DNA of 64,000 bases from Planctomycetaceae bacterium (GCA_027487775.1 JAIYCY010000009.1:1-64000); one strand, 5' to 3'. Shown: positions 36,967 to 46,837, numbered from the stretch's first letter. Notes: generated from the letters alone by a model not told the origin. Numbers and translations are program-made.

Positions 36967-38499
36967 CTAAAGCAATTCGGCGAAGAGCGTCATCGGGCGG
37001 GCGTCGGTGACTTTGACTTTGACGATGTGTCCGACGAGGTCGGGGGTAGCGTCGAAGGCGACGATGTGATCGCCGCGCGAGCGACCGACAAGTTGCACTC
37101 GTTCCGCGGCAAGCTGAACATGCTCAGCGACGGCGGTTGCGCTACGGCCCCGATCCTGTGCACTGCGATCGAATCCGCTGCCGAGTTCGACATTGCTGCT
37201 GGGGTAGGCGGAGCGTTTGGCGGCGAGCTTGCTTTGGCCTTCGACGAGGACGTCGATTTCCTGTCCGATCATCGACTGGTGCAATTCGAGGCAGATTTGA
37301 TTCTGGACGGCGAGCAGTTCGTTGTTGCGGCGCTTTTTGGTGGATTCGGGGACATCGTCAGCGAATCGATCGATGGCGACGGTTCCGGGGCGTGGGCTGT
37401 ATTTGAAGATGAAGCTGTTCTTAAAGCGGCAGGTTTGGACGAGCTCGGCGGTGGCTTGGAACTCGGCCTCGGTCTCGGTGGGGAAACCAACGATGAAGTC
37501 GCTGGCGATCGCGACATCGGGCATGAACGAGCGGGCACGCTCGGCGAAGCTTAGATATTGCTCGACGGTGTAGCCGCGATTCATGAGTTTGAGGATGCGG
37601 TCGCTGCCGTGCTGTGCGGGCGCGTGGAGATAACGGCAGATGCGTGAGCAATCGCGCATGGCCTGGAGGGCGTGGTCGGTGAAATCGCGCGGGTAGCTGG
37701 TGACGAAGCGGAGTCGAGGCAGACTGGGGACGGCTTCGTGGATTTGGTAGAGGAGGTCGGCAAAGGTGGTGCTGCGGCCGTCACCGAAATCGAATCGGTA
37801 GTGGTTGATGGTTTGCCCGAGGAGCGTGACTTCGAGCACGCCGTGATCGACGAGCATTTTAACTTCGTCGATGATGTTTTGCGGAGGTCGGTGGACCTCG
37901 GGGCCGCGTGTGTAGGGTACGACGCAGTAGGTGCAGAACTTGTTGCAACCGCGTGTGATGCGTACGTAGGCTTGTTTGACATTGTCGCCGGGCGAGATGG
38001 CGCGGGAGAGGTCGAGGAGTTCGAGGTTGTCTTCCTTGGCGGTCTCGAGGGTGCTGCTGCGGCGGACGGTGGAGCCCATGAGGGCGACCTGCGGTGCGGT
38101 CGACGTGTTGAAGCTGCCTTCGCTGGCGAGGCTGGTGCGTTGGGTGACGGCGTTGATGACCATGCCGGGAAGTTTGTCGAGTTCGCCTGGGCCGCAGAGG
38201 ATATCGACGTGGGGGAATCGGTCGAGGATGCCGACGCCGTCACGCTCGGCCATGCACCCAATGACGCCGATGACCATGTCGGGTCGATGCTTGCGTGTTT
38301 CGCGCAGGATGCCGAGTCGTGACCAGACCTTTTGCTCGGCGTGTTCGCGAACAGAGCAGGTGTTGTAGATGACGACGTCGGCGGATTCAGGCGCGGGCGT
38401 GGTCTCGAATCCGCGTGCGCGGAGCTGGCTCATGACGAGTTCGCTGTCGAGCACGTTCATCTGACAGCCGAAGGTTTCGAGATAGACGGTTTTCTTCAT
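36967..38499 (-). CDS. miaB: tRNA-2-methylthio-N6-dimethylallyladenosine synthase MiaB
   Basis: Radical-SAM methylthiotransferase acting on i6A37 of tRNAs. 510 residues from ATG 38499. UPF0004 domain with three Cys (ETFGCQMN, NTCSVREHAE, GCMAERDG), then the radical-SAM triad CNKFCTYC, then a TRAM domain. The TRAM domain is interrupted by about 50 extra residues between VEGQSKLAAKR and RVQLVGRSR; in E. coli these strands are joined by a short loop. The KKTVYLETFGCQMN start identifies MiaB rather than RimO. Confidence 0.94.
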   Translation of the reverse strand: MKKTVYLETFGCQMNVLDSELVMSQLRARGFETTPAPESADVVIYNTCSVREHAEQKVWSRLGILRETRKHRPDMVIGVIGCMAERDGVGILDRFPHVDILCGPGELDKLPGMVINAVTQRTSLASEGSFNTSTAPQVALMGSTVRRSSTLETAKEDNLELLDLSRAISPGDNVKQAYVRITRGCNKFCTYCVVPYTRGPEVHRPPQNIIDEVKMLVDHGVLEVTLLGQTINHYRFDFGDGRSTTFADLLYQIHEAVPSLPRLRFVTSYPRDFTDHALQAMRDCSRICRYLHAPAQHGSDRILKLMNRGYTVEQYLSFAERARSFMPDVAIASDFIVGFPTETEAEFQATAELVQTCRFKNSFIFKYSPRPGTVAIDRFADDVPESTKKRRNNELLAVQNQICLELHQSMIGQEIDVLVEGQSKLAAKRSAYPSSNVELGSGFDRSAQDRGRSATAVAEHVQLAAERVQLVGRSRGDHIVAFDATPDLVGHIVKVKVTDARPMTLFAELL

Positions 38500-38562
38500 G
38501 TTGCGGCCCGTTGGCTCAGTTGAATCCAAGCCGGGCGACTATATCGCAACGAGGGCGGTTCG

Positions 38563-39051
38563 TCATGGCGTATTCTGACGAACGCCGGTGACGGGCATGG
38601 GTTCGACGTTGGATGCCGGCTCAATGGTGAGCGTGGGTCGATCGAGGACGACCCATCGACTTTCGCCGGGGGGCAGAACGAGGTCACGTCGAAGGAGTCC
38701 GCCCTCTTTGGTGGAGAGGATTTGCGCGAAGTTGAGTTGCCCGTCGTAGATGCGAAGGATGGCGCTGGTGCGTTTGTAGAAGAAGCCCTTGACAGCGCCG
38801 GTGCCGGCTTGTTGACCGGGCGGGACGACCACGCCGGGGATCGGGCCGCTGCCGTCAATGCCGCTGGCGGAGAGTTGTTCGGGCGAGAGCCACCCGGCTT
38901 CGGGCGGGATGTCGTTTTTGGTGAGCCAGATCGTCACAGGTCGCTGGGAGCGATTTTCGACGGTGACATCGAATGCGATCGACTTGGCCCCTTCGCAGCC
39001 GGCTTGGATGGCGACGACGAGGAGCGCGACGATGAGAGTCAGGGTTCGCAT
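38563..39051 (-). CDS. Small predicted lipoprotein of unknown function
   Basis: 162 residues. The N-terminus has a short hydrophobic signal (TLIVALLVVAI) and QAGC with Cys19 as likely lipid anchor; Gln at -3 is atypical for a lipobox. The mature part looks like a beta-sandwich, with VTVENRSQRPVTIWLT near the start and a VVVPPGQQAG loop. This pattern is common in periplasmic domains of unknown function. It lies 63 bases upstream of miaB on the same strand. No family recognised. Confidence 0.65.
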   Translation of the reverse strand: MRTLTLIVALLVVAIQAGCEGAKSIAFDVTVENRSQRPVTIWLTKNDIPPEAGWLSPEQLSASGIDGSGPIPGVVVPPGQQAGTGAVKGFFYKRTSAILRIYDGQLNFAQILSTKEGGLLRRDLVLPPGESRWVVLDRPTLTIEPASNVEPMPVTGVRQNTP

Positions 39052-39123
39052 GATCAGAAGATTGTAATGAGAGGTCGCGTGCGGGTGATAGTTTCGGGTG
39101 TGCTACTGACGGAGATGGATGGG

Positions 39124-39963
39124 CTAATTGGGAACCAGGAGCAGGTCGAGGGATTCGGAGGGGAGTTGTTCGAGGGCGTACTGGAGTTCGGGGGCGGACC
39201 GCGTTGGGGCGGCCGGGTAGCGGCGAAACTCGGCGCGAAGGTTGATGCGGGAATCGGCAAAAGGCCACGGGGCCAGGACGAGCTTGGTGGCGATGCGGCG
39301 CGCGGCGATGGGTGAGGTTGAACCGCCCTTCTCGGTGACACCGGGCATCGGTTGCACGACGACATCGCTGGCGAGCAGGCTCATGCTGATGAGATCGAGG
39401 AGCGCGAGCCAGCGGTAATCAACGGCAAGCTCGCGTTCGCGCGGGTCGGCGAGGTCTTGAGACAGGCCGAGCCGGCGCGCGTGATCAACGGAGAGTCCGA
39501 GCGTGGGCCTGAGGTTTTCCTGCAATTCGATTTCGGTCTGATGGTATTTGTTGACCTCGAAGAGACGGCGCATGTCGCTGGATTCGAAGCGACGCGGTCC
39601 GGTGCTGACCTTGCCGAGATCGTCGGCGAGCTGCATGCCGTGGATGCTGACCAGAAGCGTCGCCCAGGGATCCGTGCGTGGTTCGTCGCGTAGCCTGCGT
39701 GTGGAGGCGGCGAGAGCTTCGATCTGCATGGCCCAACCCGCTTCGAGGCAGTCGAGAGGATAACGCTGCGGGCTGAGGAGGGGTTCGGCGTCGGTGGAAT
39801 CCCATCCCGAGTCGTGGAGCGAGGCGGCATGCCTGAGGGAATCGCGTCGGACGGGCGGGACGAATCGTTCGTTGCCCGCCTGCATGACAAGTTCGGCGGC
39901 GATGCGCGCGTGCTCGCGCTGGGTGAAGAGGAAGAACTCGCGCTGCTCGAATCGCCTGATCAT
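39124..39963 (-). CDS. DUF3891-like cytoplasmic protein
   Basis: 279 residues. Early His in REHARIAAELVMQAG, then RHAASLHDSGWDS with His/Asp, and ATLLVSIHGMQLA. These His/Asp positions recall an HD-like helical fold and match what I remember of DUF3891. The second half is helical with a beta-rich tail. No signal peptide. Co-directional with the flippase upstream (99-base gap) and the lipoprotein downstream (72 bases). Function unknown. Confidence 0.6.
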   Translation of the reverse strand: MIRRFEQREFFLFTQREHARIAAELVMQAGNERFVPPVRRDSLRHAASLHDSGWDSTDAEPLLSPQRYPLDCLEAGWAMQIEALAASTRRLRDEPRTDPWATLLVSIHGMQLADDLGKVSTGPRRFESSDMRRLFEVNKYHQTEIELQENLRPTLGLSVDHARRLGLSQDLADPRERELAVDYRWLALLDLISMSLLASDVVVQPMPGVTEKGGSTSPIAARRIATKLVLAPWPFADSRINLRAEFRRYPAAPTRSAPELQYALEQLPSESLDLLLVPN

Positions 39964-40062
39964 TCAAACTTCCATCGACCTGACCCACACGGAAAGGAGT
40001 TCAAGACCGTGGAGCATAACCGCAAGCAACAAAAAGATTCGAGCGACGATGATTCTAAAGGG

Positions 40063-41646
40063 CTATGACCTCTGACTACGCCTGTAAAGCAGAAGGCAGG
40101 CAGGCATCCAGATCACACCGACGAGCAGCATCGAAAGAACAAGCGATCTCCAGCCTGTGAGATCAAGCACGTCGACGAGGTAGAGAATGCCAAGCGAACT
40201 GGATGCGACGGCAAGCGACATGAGTAGATCCATCGGCGTGATGCTCACGCCGATCTTGAGCCGACTCACGCCGCTCACGCTGATGAGGTAACGTAACGCA
40301 TCCGCACAGGCGAGCCCGATGAGCGACCCTGGGAATCCGCCGAGGTAATGCCCGAGCGGGAGGAAGATGATCAGGCCCAGCACTTTCGATCCGGTGATGG
40401 CCGCCATCCAGCGGCCCTTGCCCGCGGCGAGAAGCGCGCTTGCGTTGGTCGCCTCGAGCAATTGAAACCATGCTGCAATGCCGATGAGCTGCACCATCCA
40501 GCCTGCCTGTCGGTAGGATCCGGTGTAGAGCAACGTGACCAGAGGCACGCCGCAGCAGATCAGGCCAGTCACAGCGAATCCGCCCATGGCAAGGAGCATG
40601 CGTCGCATTTTGGGGAAAACGCGTCGGAACCGCTCGGGATCGCGCTGCAGTGCAGCGTAGGTGGGAAAGACGACGCTCGAGCCGATCTTGAGGATCGCGT
40701 CACGCGGGGCGCCCGCGAGCAGGACGGCCACGCCGTAGACGCCCAGCATTTCGATCGGATACATCCGACCAAAGACCAGTCGATCGAGCTGATTGGCGCA
40801 GAACGTGAGGGCGGTTGAGAGGAAGATCCATCGTCCGAGCCCTGTGAGGGCGCGGGCACTTTCGCGATCCCAGCCGAAGCGGTCTCGTCGATCGCGCATG
40901 AGAAAGTGCGTGACAATCGTTTCAAGCACGCCAACGACGAGCGACGGAATGACCAGAGCCCAAAGCGTCGGGCTGACGCGTGCCCACGCGATCATGCCGC
41001 AGGCGATGAGGAGCTGTCGACAGACTTCGAGGCAGGCTTGCTCCTTGAGTCGCAATCGTCGGGCGAGGCGGTAATAGGCCGTGGAACGGAAGCCTTCAAT
41101 GATCGCACCGATGCCGGCCACGGGCAGTACCCAGAGCAGCCCTTCGGCGTTGCCATAAAACTTGGCGATCGGCCATGCGATGGCGCACGTCGCGAGCCAA
41201 ATGATGAAGCCACGGAGGACTTGCATCGTGAAGGCCGTGCGGAGGAACGGTTCGGTTTCGCCCTTTTCATGACGGACGACGGACGGGCCGATGCCGACGT
41301 CGCTGAACATACGGACGGCGACCATGAACGTCATCGCGAGCGTCATCACGCCATAGAGGTCGGGCGCGACGAGCTTGGTGACCAATACATTGGAGACAAA
41401 GCGAATCAGATTGACGGCGGCGAATCCGCCAAAGGTCCAGACGCTGCCCGCCAGCGCGCGTCGTTTCAGATCATCGCCCGCCGGTCCGAGCGACGAGACC
41501 CCGCCGGACGTCGAGTCGTCGGTCGTAGTCTTGGGATCCCGCGAAGACGATTCGACCTCGGCCTCCGCGCGCGACGACTCCCCGACAGCGCGGGCGGTTG
41601 CCGCATCATCATCGCCATCGTCGATCGTCCGTTGGTCGAAGGTCAT
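40063..41646 (-). CDS. Polysaccharide/lipid-linked oligosaccharide flippase (MOP superfamily, Wzx-like)
   Basis: 527 residues with an acidic, Ser/Asp-rich cytoplasmic N-terminus of about 60 residues, then about 12-14 hydrophobic segments. LAGSVWTFGGFAAVNLIRF, LVAPDLYGVMTLAM and FSDVGIGPSVVRHEKGE match the Polysacc_synt_3 family signature. Such proteins move undecaprenyl-linked glycans across the inner membrane for capsule or O-antigen export. No glycosyltransferase is adjacent, so the exported glycan is unknown. First gene of a six-gene minus-strand run down to 34930. Confidence 0.85.
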   Translation of the reverse strand: MTFDQRTIDDGDDDAATARAVGESSRAEAEVESSSRDPKTTTDDSTSGGVSSLGPAGDDLKRRALAGSVWTFGGFAAVNLIRFVSNVLVTKLVAPDLYGVMTLAMTFMVAVRMFSDVGIGPSVVRHEKGETEPFLRTAFTMQVLRGFIIWLATCAIAWPIAKFYGNAEGLLWVLPVAGIGAIIEGFRSTAYYRLARRLRLKEQACLEVCRQLLIACGMIAWARVSPTLWALVIPSLVVGVLETIVTHFLMRDRRDRFGWDRESARALTGLGRWIFLSTALTFCANQLDRLVFGRMYPIEMLGVYGVAVLLAGAPRDAILKIGSSVVFPTYAALQRDPERFRRVFPKMRRMLLAMGGFAVTGLICCGVPLVTLLYTGSYRQAGWMVQLIGIAAWFQLLEATNASALLAAGKGRWMAAITGSKVLGLIIFLPLGHYLGGFPGSLIGLACADALRYLISVSGVSRLKIGVSITPMDLLMSLAVASSSLGILYLVDVLDLTGWRSLVLSMLLVGVIWMPACLLLYRRSQRS

Positions 41647-41965
41647 TGTCTAAAGGGTCAACTTTCAGAAACATGCTCGCGTCGACCGATTCCCGACTTG
41701 CATCGTCCTGAAGATGCGCGGCTCTTCAAGGTGTTGAATCAAGCAAATCTACGCTCCGATAACGCGCACGCGTCTTTCATCGACCAAGCAGCTCGGATTC
41801 TTCCAAAATCACGACCCTTTGCTGTGAGATATAACGCATATGCAAGCGGGCCGATTCTGATTGATCGGCCTTGTTTCGGTCGATAGTCCGGTCTACAGTC
41901 CAGACGAGCGTTCTGGGACGTTGATCCTCTTACACGCGTTTCATGAAGTTCTTTTGAGGCACTTT
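41647..41965. promoter_or_regulatory. Divergent intergenic region with hairpin at 41849-41870
   Basis: 319 bases between the flippase and the S55 protease. TATAAC at 41830-41835 is a good -10 match without a visible -35. Downstream, GGCCGAT and ATCGGCC form a perfect 7-bp stem with an 8-base loop, followed by TTGTTT; if transcribed it could be an attenuator or leader structure. GAGG at 41956-41959 is the ribosome site for ATG 41966. Nothing else stands out. Confidence 0.35.
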
Positions 41966-44023
41966 ATGCCCCTTCTCACTGGCCCGTTGTTTTGTGCGTC
42001 AAGCCAGACCGCTTGGCGATTGTTCGGTTGTTTGATGGCGACATTCATGGTCGGGTCTAAGGTTTCCTTGGGTGAAACGCCGGTCAAACCGGATGCATCT
42101 GCAACCACGTCGGCGGTAACGCCCGAATTTCGTTCCCCCGAAACAGCCGCCAGTTCGCCTGTCCCCGCAGCCACGGGCGTGTTTGCATTCGACCCTGCCC
42201 GTCACATGCGCGTCAGCGAAGTCAAGCCGGGCATGAAGGGATTCGGGCTGACCGTCTTCCGCGGAACCAAAATCGAGAAGTTCGACGTCGAAGTCGTCTC
42301 TGTTGTTCCGAAACAGTTCGGGCCTGACCTCGACGTCGTGCTCATCATGTGCAAGGACGATTACGTTAAGCACACCGGACCCGTCCAGGGGATGAGCGGC
42401 TCGCCCATCTTCCTGTATGACGACTCGGGTAAGGCCCGAATGATCGGCGCATTCGCCTACGGCTGGAGCCTGCAGAAGGACCCGCTCGCCGGTGTTCAGC
42501 CGATCGAGTACATGTTGGAGCTCTCTGCGAGGCCCGCTGTCGCACGAGATGATTCTGCGGTTCATCAACAGCATTCTAACTCTACCGCCGGCGAGCATTC
42601 TGCTGCTCGCCTTGATGTCGCGCGTGCGGATGCGATTGTGCAGTTGCTGTCGGAGCAGGATCGCATCAACTGGCAGGCAACACTCGCGCGTGTGATCGGA
42701 TCGAATCGAACGGGCATGGCCATGCAGTCGCTGCCCGCGGGCCTGCGTCCGATGTCGCTACCGCTTTCGGTCGGCGGCGTGCCGCCGCATGTGGCCTCGG
42801 CGATCTCTCCGCTGCTGGAGTCGTCGGGATTTCAGCCTTTCTTCGCCGGAGCCGGCGGAGTAGCACCAGAAAATCCCCCCATCGAGCCGGGTAGCGCGCT
42901 TGTCGTGCCGATGATGTCGGGCGATCTTGATCTGAGCGCGTTTGGAACCGCCACCGAAGTCATCGGCGATCGCGTCGTCGGATTCGGACACCCCTCCTTT
43001 AGCGACGGATACACTGCCCTGCCGATGAGCAGCGGGTTTGTCCACACCATCGTGGCCAATCTGAATGCCAGCTTCAAGGTCGGCTCATCCGCGCCGATCC
43101 GGGGCGTGATCGATCTGGATACCACCGTCGGCGTGGGCGGATCGATCGGCAAAGACATCTCGCTGATACCGATTCGTGTGCAGATCGATTCCGATGTGCC
43201 CGGTCGATCGCGCGTCTTTAACTACCGCGCGGTCAAGCACGATCAATTCACGCCCATGCTCGCTGCGATGGCCATCCAGTCGAGCATCTCCCAGATGGAG
43301 AATCTGCCCGCCCAAGCCACGCTGACGGCGTCATCCAAACTCTTATTCGCCGGCGGACGTGAGTTGACCAGCCGCGTGACCGCAACCACCGCCGAAGGGG
43401 CGGCCGCTCCCATCGGGCCCGTCATCCTCAACAATGTCCTTCCCGTCGTCACCGCCCTGCGAAATCCGTTCGAAAAGACCGAACTCGAATCCGTCGATAT
43501 CCAAATCAAGGTCGAGCACGGGATCCGCGAAACCATGCTCATGACCGCCCGCCCCGCCAAACCCACCTATAAGGCCGGTGAGACCGCCAGCATTGTCGTC
43601 ATGACCCAGGACTATCGCGGAGCACGCAGCGAAAGCCGTGTCGAGTTCGCTCTGCCGGATCACCTTGTTGAAGGCTCGTACACCATCACCCTCAGCAACG
43701 CCGACTCCTTCGTTTCCTCCGAATCTCAAGTCAATCCCGGCCGCTTCGAGGCCACCAATCTGGATGAACTGTTCAGCGTGTTCAGCTTTGCAAGTCAACA
43801 CGACCCAACACACCTCTACATCCGCCTCAACGAACAGAACATCTCCGGCGCTCGCATCGAGGGCACTGACATGCCCAAACTCCCCGCCAGTCGACTGGGT
43901 CGCCTCGCGGCCACCGGTCGCCCGGGCGTCACACCCATCACCACATCACATACAAAGTCCATCCCCATGAACGCCGTTCTGCAGGGCGAAGTCTCCTTTG
44001 AACTCCAGATCAAATCCGACTGA
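41966..44023 (+). CDS. Exported S55 (SpoIVB-like) serine peptidase-domain protein
   Basis: 685 residues from ATG 41966, set by GAGG six bases upstream and by a signal peptide (RLFGCLMATFMVG). The S55-like region starts at MRVSEVKPGMKGFGLTVFRG. It contains the nucleophile motif GMSGSP (S144) and later VVGFGHP (H342), followed by a long beta-rich tail. In Bacillus SpoIVB the catalytic His lies before the Ser; here the order is reversed. The gene is followed after 123 bases by a beta-propeller protein on the same strand. Proteolytic activity is inferred, and the target is unknown; sporulation is not expected. Confidence 0.75.
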   Translation: MPLLTGPLFCASSQTAWRLFGCLMATFMVGSKVSLGETPVKPDASATTSAVTPEFRSPETAASSPVPAATGVFAFDPARHMRVSEVKPGMKGFGLTVFRGTKIEKFDVEVVSVVPKQFGPDLDVVLIMCKDDYVKHTGPVQGMSGSPIFLYDDSGKARMIGAFAYGWSLQKDPLAGVQPIEYMLELSARPAVARDDSAVHQQHSNSTAGEHSAARLDVARADAIVQLLSEQDRINWQATLARVIGSNRTGMAMQSLPAGLRPMSLPLSVGGVPPHVASAISPLLESSGFQPFFAGAGGVAPENPPIEPGSALVVPMMSGDLDLSAFGTATEVIGDRVVGFGHPSFSDGYTALPMSSGFVHTIVANLNASFKVGSSAPIRGVIDLDTTVGVGGSIGKDISLIPIRVQIDSDVPGRSRVFNYRAVKHDQFTPMLAAMAIQSSISQMENLPAQATLTASSKLLFAGGRELTSRVTATTAEGAAAPIGPVILNNVLPVVTALRNPFEKTELESVDIQIKVEHGIRETMLMTARPAKPTYKAGETASIVVMTQDYRGARSESRVEFALPDHLVEGSYTITLSNADSFVSSESQVNPGRFEATNLDELFSVFSFASQHDPTHLYIRLNEQNISGARIEGTDMPKLPASRLGRLAATGRPGVTPITTSHTKSIPMNAVLQGEVSFELQIKSD

Positions 44024-44146
44024 AAGCTACGCATCAGCGCGTTCGCTGGTGCTTTCGCGTCACACCACTGACACATGCAAGTTCCGTCCACATTTCGCAC
44101 TCCATCGTCCCTTTGATTGCTGTCAATTCAAACCCCTTCCCGAATC

Positions 44147-46522
44147 ATGACCCACACCCATCTCTCAAACCGTTCGGCCCGCCGCTCCACCCGCAATGCC
44201 ATCCTCGCCTCTGCTGCGATCGCCAGCATTGGCTTGGTCCATTCGGGGCTCGTGGGGACGTCGCATGCTGTCGATACGAAATACTTCACCCATTCGACCG
44301 CCTCTGATTTCACATCGGGCGAACTTGAGGGCCTCAGTGTCACGACCTACGGCGAACTCAAGCTTACGCGGAAGCTCGATCACATCCTTGCCGAGGATGA
44401 CACCACGCTCGCAGACGCGGCGCAGGTCGTTGAATCGCTCGCGGTCGGGCGCGACGGGACGATCTTTGTCGGCACCAGTCTCGAAGGTCATCTGCTGAGC
44501 ATCAAGGACGGAAAGCTCACCACGCTCGCCAGTTTCGGCGATGCCACCAGCGTCTCGGCCATGCTCGTCGACGGCAGCGGAACGCTTTATTTCACCACCA
44601 GCGGGGCAGAGGCCAAACTCCACGCACTCAAACCGGGTGCCCAGAAGCCCGAGGAGATCGGCGCGATCGATAACGCCCAGTACGTCTGGTCGATCGTCGA
44701 TGCCGGCGAAGGCACGCTCTATCTCGGCACCGGTCCGGATGGCATCCTCGTGGAGGCCAAGCCCGCTCAGAAGGCATTTCGGCCGGTGGTCGATCTTGAA
44801 GAGTCCAACCTCCTTTCGCTCGCCTTTGATGGCAAACAAACTCTCTTCGTCGGCACAGATCCGAACGGACTGATCTACAAGGTCGATCGCACCACCGGCA
44901 AGTCGTTCGTTCTCTACGATGCTGCCGAGGCAGAGGTCGGAACGCTGCTACTCGATCCCAAGGGCAATCTCTACGTCGGCACCACCCAGTTCGTCGAAGG
45001 AACCGAGACCGGCCTGACGATCGAGGATAACGAGACCGGCCGACCGTCGGGTGCGATGGACGTGGGGGATGAAGTCGATCACGACGCGCCAGAAATGCCC
45101 ACGCCGCCCGCGCCGCTCCCGCTCGAACCCGACGCGATCGCCCACGCCGCCCCGGACGCCGCAGATGTCGCCGACGCGGATCATGCCAATGCAGTCGAAG
45201 GCGAAGCCCAAACCGAAGGCGAAATGGCCGAAGACGCTGACGATGCGGACGATGCTGACGATGCGGACGACTCCCCCTCGCCCAGCGGCCCGACCGTCGT
45301 CACTGGCACCAGCGGTGAATCGACCGAAGGCAACGCCGTCTATCGCATCGACCCCAGCGGCTTCGTTACCGAAATCTATCGCGGGCCCGTCATGATCCTT
45401 GATCTTGCGATGCAGAACGATCAGCTCCTGATCGCCTGCGGCGCAACCGGCGAACTCTTGCAACTCGATACGTCCAACGAAGAGTCGTCGGTGATCGTCG
45501 ATCTCGATCAGCCGCACATCACTTCCTTGTTGACGCATTCCGACGGAACGTTGACGCTCGGGATCGCGGCGCCTGCGGGCGTGCACAAGCTCGGCGCGAC
45601 CGTCGCGAGCGAAGGGACTTTCACAAGTCCCGTTCTCGATGCAGCCCAGATCAGCAGCTTCGGCAATCTCCGTCTCCAGGGAACCGCCCCCGCTGAGACT
45701 TCGATCAAGCTGTCCGTCCGAAGTTCCAATATCGAAGATTCTGACAACCCCGCATGGAGCGATTGGACCGAAGCCAAGCCGATCACCCGCTTTACGCCCA
45801 TCGACGTCCCGGCTGCCCGGTTTCTACAATATCGCCTGACCCTCACCGGCAACGGCAAGACCGGGCCGAGCGTGGATAGCATTTCGATCGCCTACCAATG
45901 GCCGAATCTTGCGCCGCGGATCAGCGCCGTCACCGTCGCCGAGCCGGAATTGCCCACGCTCGGCAGTGATCCGACCGCCTCGCCAGTACGCACGCTCGGC
46001 TGGGAGGCTGCAGATCCCAATGAAGACGCCCTCCGCGCTAGAATCTCGATCCGTCCTGTCGGGGGAGCCTGGATCGCAGTCGAATCCGACCTCGATGCGA
46101 CAAGTTTTGACCTCGACACCCGGCGGTTCGTCGACGGTCGATATGAGGCCAAGGTTGAAGTCTCCGACGCCCCCGGCAATATCCCCGCCGATGCCAAGTC
46201 GGCCAGCCGGGTTTCAGAGGTTTTTACGATCGACAACACCGCCCCAGTCGTGGGTGATGTCGCCGTCAAGTATGAAGCCGACCGTGCCATCCTCACCCTC
46301 CGCGTGGCCGACCGAACCGGCATCGTTCGCGGCCTTGAGTTTCTCGTCGAAGGACAAAAGGGCTGGCAAAGGGCCCTTCCTTCGGATAGACTCAACGATT
46401 CGCCCGAGGAGCAGTACACGATCGTACTGCCCCTGCCTGCGGATGCGACACGCGTCGTCTCCCTCCGGGCGATCGACAACGTCGGGAACGCCGCCCACAC
46501 ATCGGTGACGCTGAAGCGATAA
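44147..46522 (+). CDS. Exported beta-propeller protein with acidic linker and Ig-like C-terminus
   Basis: 791 residues from ATG 44147 (a TTG 30 bases earlier is unnecessary). A signal peptide (AILASAAIASIGLVHSGLVG, then SHAVD) is followed by repeats of the form 'GTLYLGTGPDGILVEAKP', about six blades of a propeller. The blades are split by an acidic, Pro/Ala-rich linker (about residues 290-390) ending in DADDADDADDADD. After the last blades come beta-sandwich domains with PVVGDVAVKYEADRAILTL and a final AIDNVGNAAHTSVTL, typical of Ig/FN3-like repeats. Probably a periplasmic partner or scaffold for the S55 protein before it; no enzyme motif seen. Confidence 0.75.
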   Translation: MTHTHLSNRSARRSTRNAILASAAIASIGLVHSGLVGTSHAVDTKYFTHSTASDFTSGELEGLSVTTYGELKLTRKLDHILAEDDTTLADAAQVVESLAVGRDGTIFVGTSLEGHLLSIKDGKLTTLASFGDATSVSAMLVDGSGTLYFTTSGAEAKLHALKPGAQKPEEIGAIDNAQYVWSIVDAGEGTLYLGTGPDGILVEAKPAQKAFRPVVDLEESNLLSLAFDGKQTLFVGTDPNGLIYKVDRTTGKSFVLYDAAEAEVGTLLLDPKGNLYVGTTQFVEGTETGLTIEDNETGRPSGAMDVGDEVDHDAPEMPTPPAPLPLEPDAIAHAAPDAADVADADHANAVEGEAQTEGEMAEDADDADDADDADDSPSPSGPTVVTGTSGESTEGNAVYRIDPSGFVTEIYRGPVMILDLAMQNDQLLIACGATGELLQLDTSNEESSVIVDLDQPHITSLLTHSDGTLTLGIAAPAGVHKLGATVASEGTFTSPVLDAAQISSFGNLRLQGTAPAETSIKLSVRSSNIEDSDNPAWSDWTEAKPITRFTPIDVPAARFLQYRLTLTGNGKTGPSVDSISIAYQWPNLAPRISAVTVAEPELPTLGSDPTASPVRTLGWEAADPNEDALRARISIRPVGGAWIAVESDLDATSFDLDTRRFVDGRYEAKVEVSDAPGNIPADAKSASRVSEVFTIDNTAPVVGDVAVKYEADRAILTLRVADRTGIVRGLEFLVEGQKGWQRALPSDRLNDSPEEQYTIVLPLPADATRVVSLRAIDNVGNAAHTSVTLKR

Positions 46523-46702
46523 TTCCGCCCAGCCCATCCGTGTTCGACGGCTTTCCGAGGATCGAAAACAGGCCGGCTCTGACCAGCCTGAATCGATCTC
46601 ACGGTTGATCGATAGGGCTGGCTTGCCAAATCGATCTGTTTGCTTTGATTTGGCTTCGGTTGATCGGGAATTTTTGTCAGACTGAATGTAGAGGAAACGG
46701 AC

Positions 46703-46837
46703 ATGCATTACCCCCACCGCACGAGCAAAGTAAAGCGCGCCCGCAAGATGGGCTTCCGCGCCCGGATGCGCACCCGCAACGGCCGCAAGCTCATCAACGC
46801 CAAACGACGCGCCGGTCGCGTCGTCAGCCCCGTCTGA
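46703..46837 (+). CDS. rpmH: Large ribosomal subunit protein bL34
   Basis: 44 residues, very basic: begins MHYPHRTSKVKRARKMGF and contains RARMRTRNGRKLINAKRRAG, which matches the bL34 core. GAGGA at 46691-46695 gives the ribosome site. The N-terminus (MHYPHRTSK) differs from the usual MKRTFQPS. In most bacteria rpmH is followed by rnpA, yidD and yidC; here a terminator-like hairpin and then convergent mrp follow, with no rnpA in sight. Confidence 0.92.
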   Translation: MHYPHRTSKVKRARKMGFRARMRTRNGRKLINAKRRAGRVVSPV

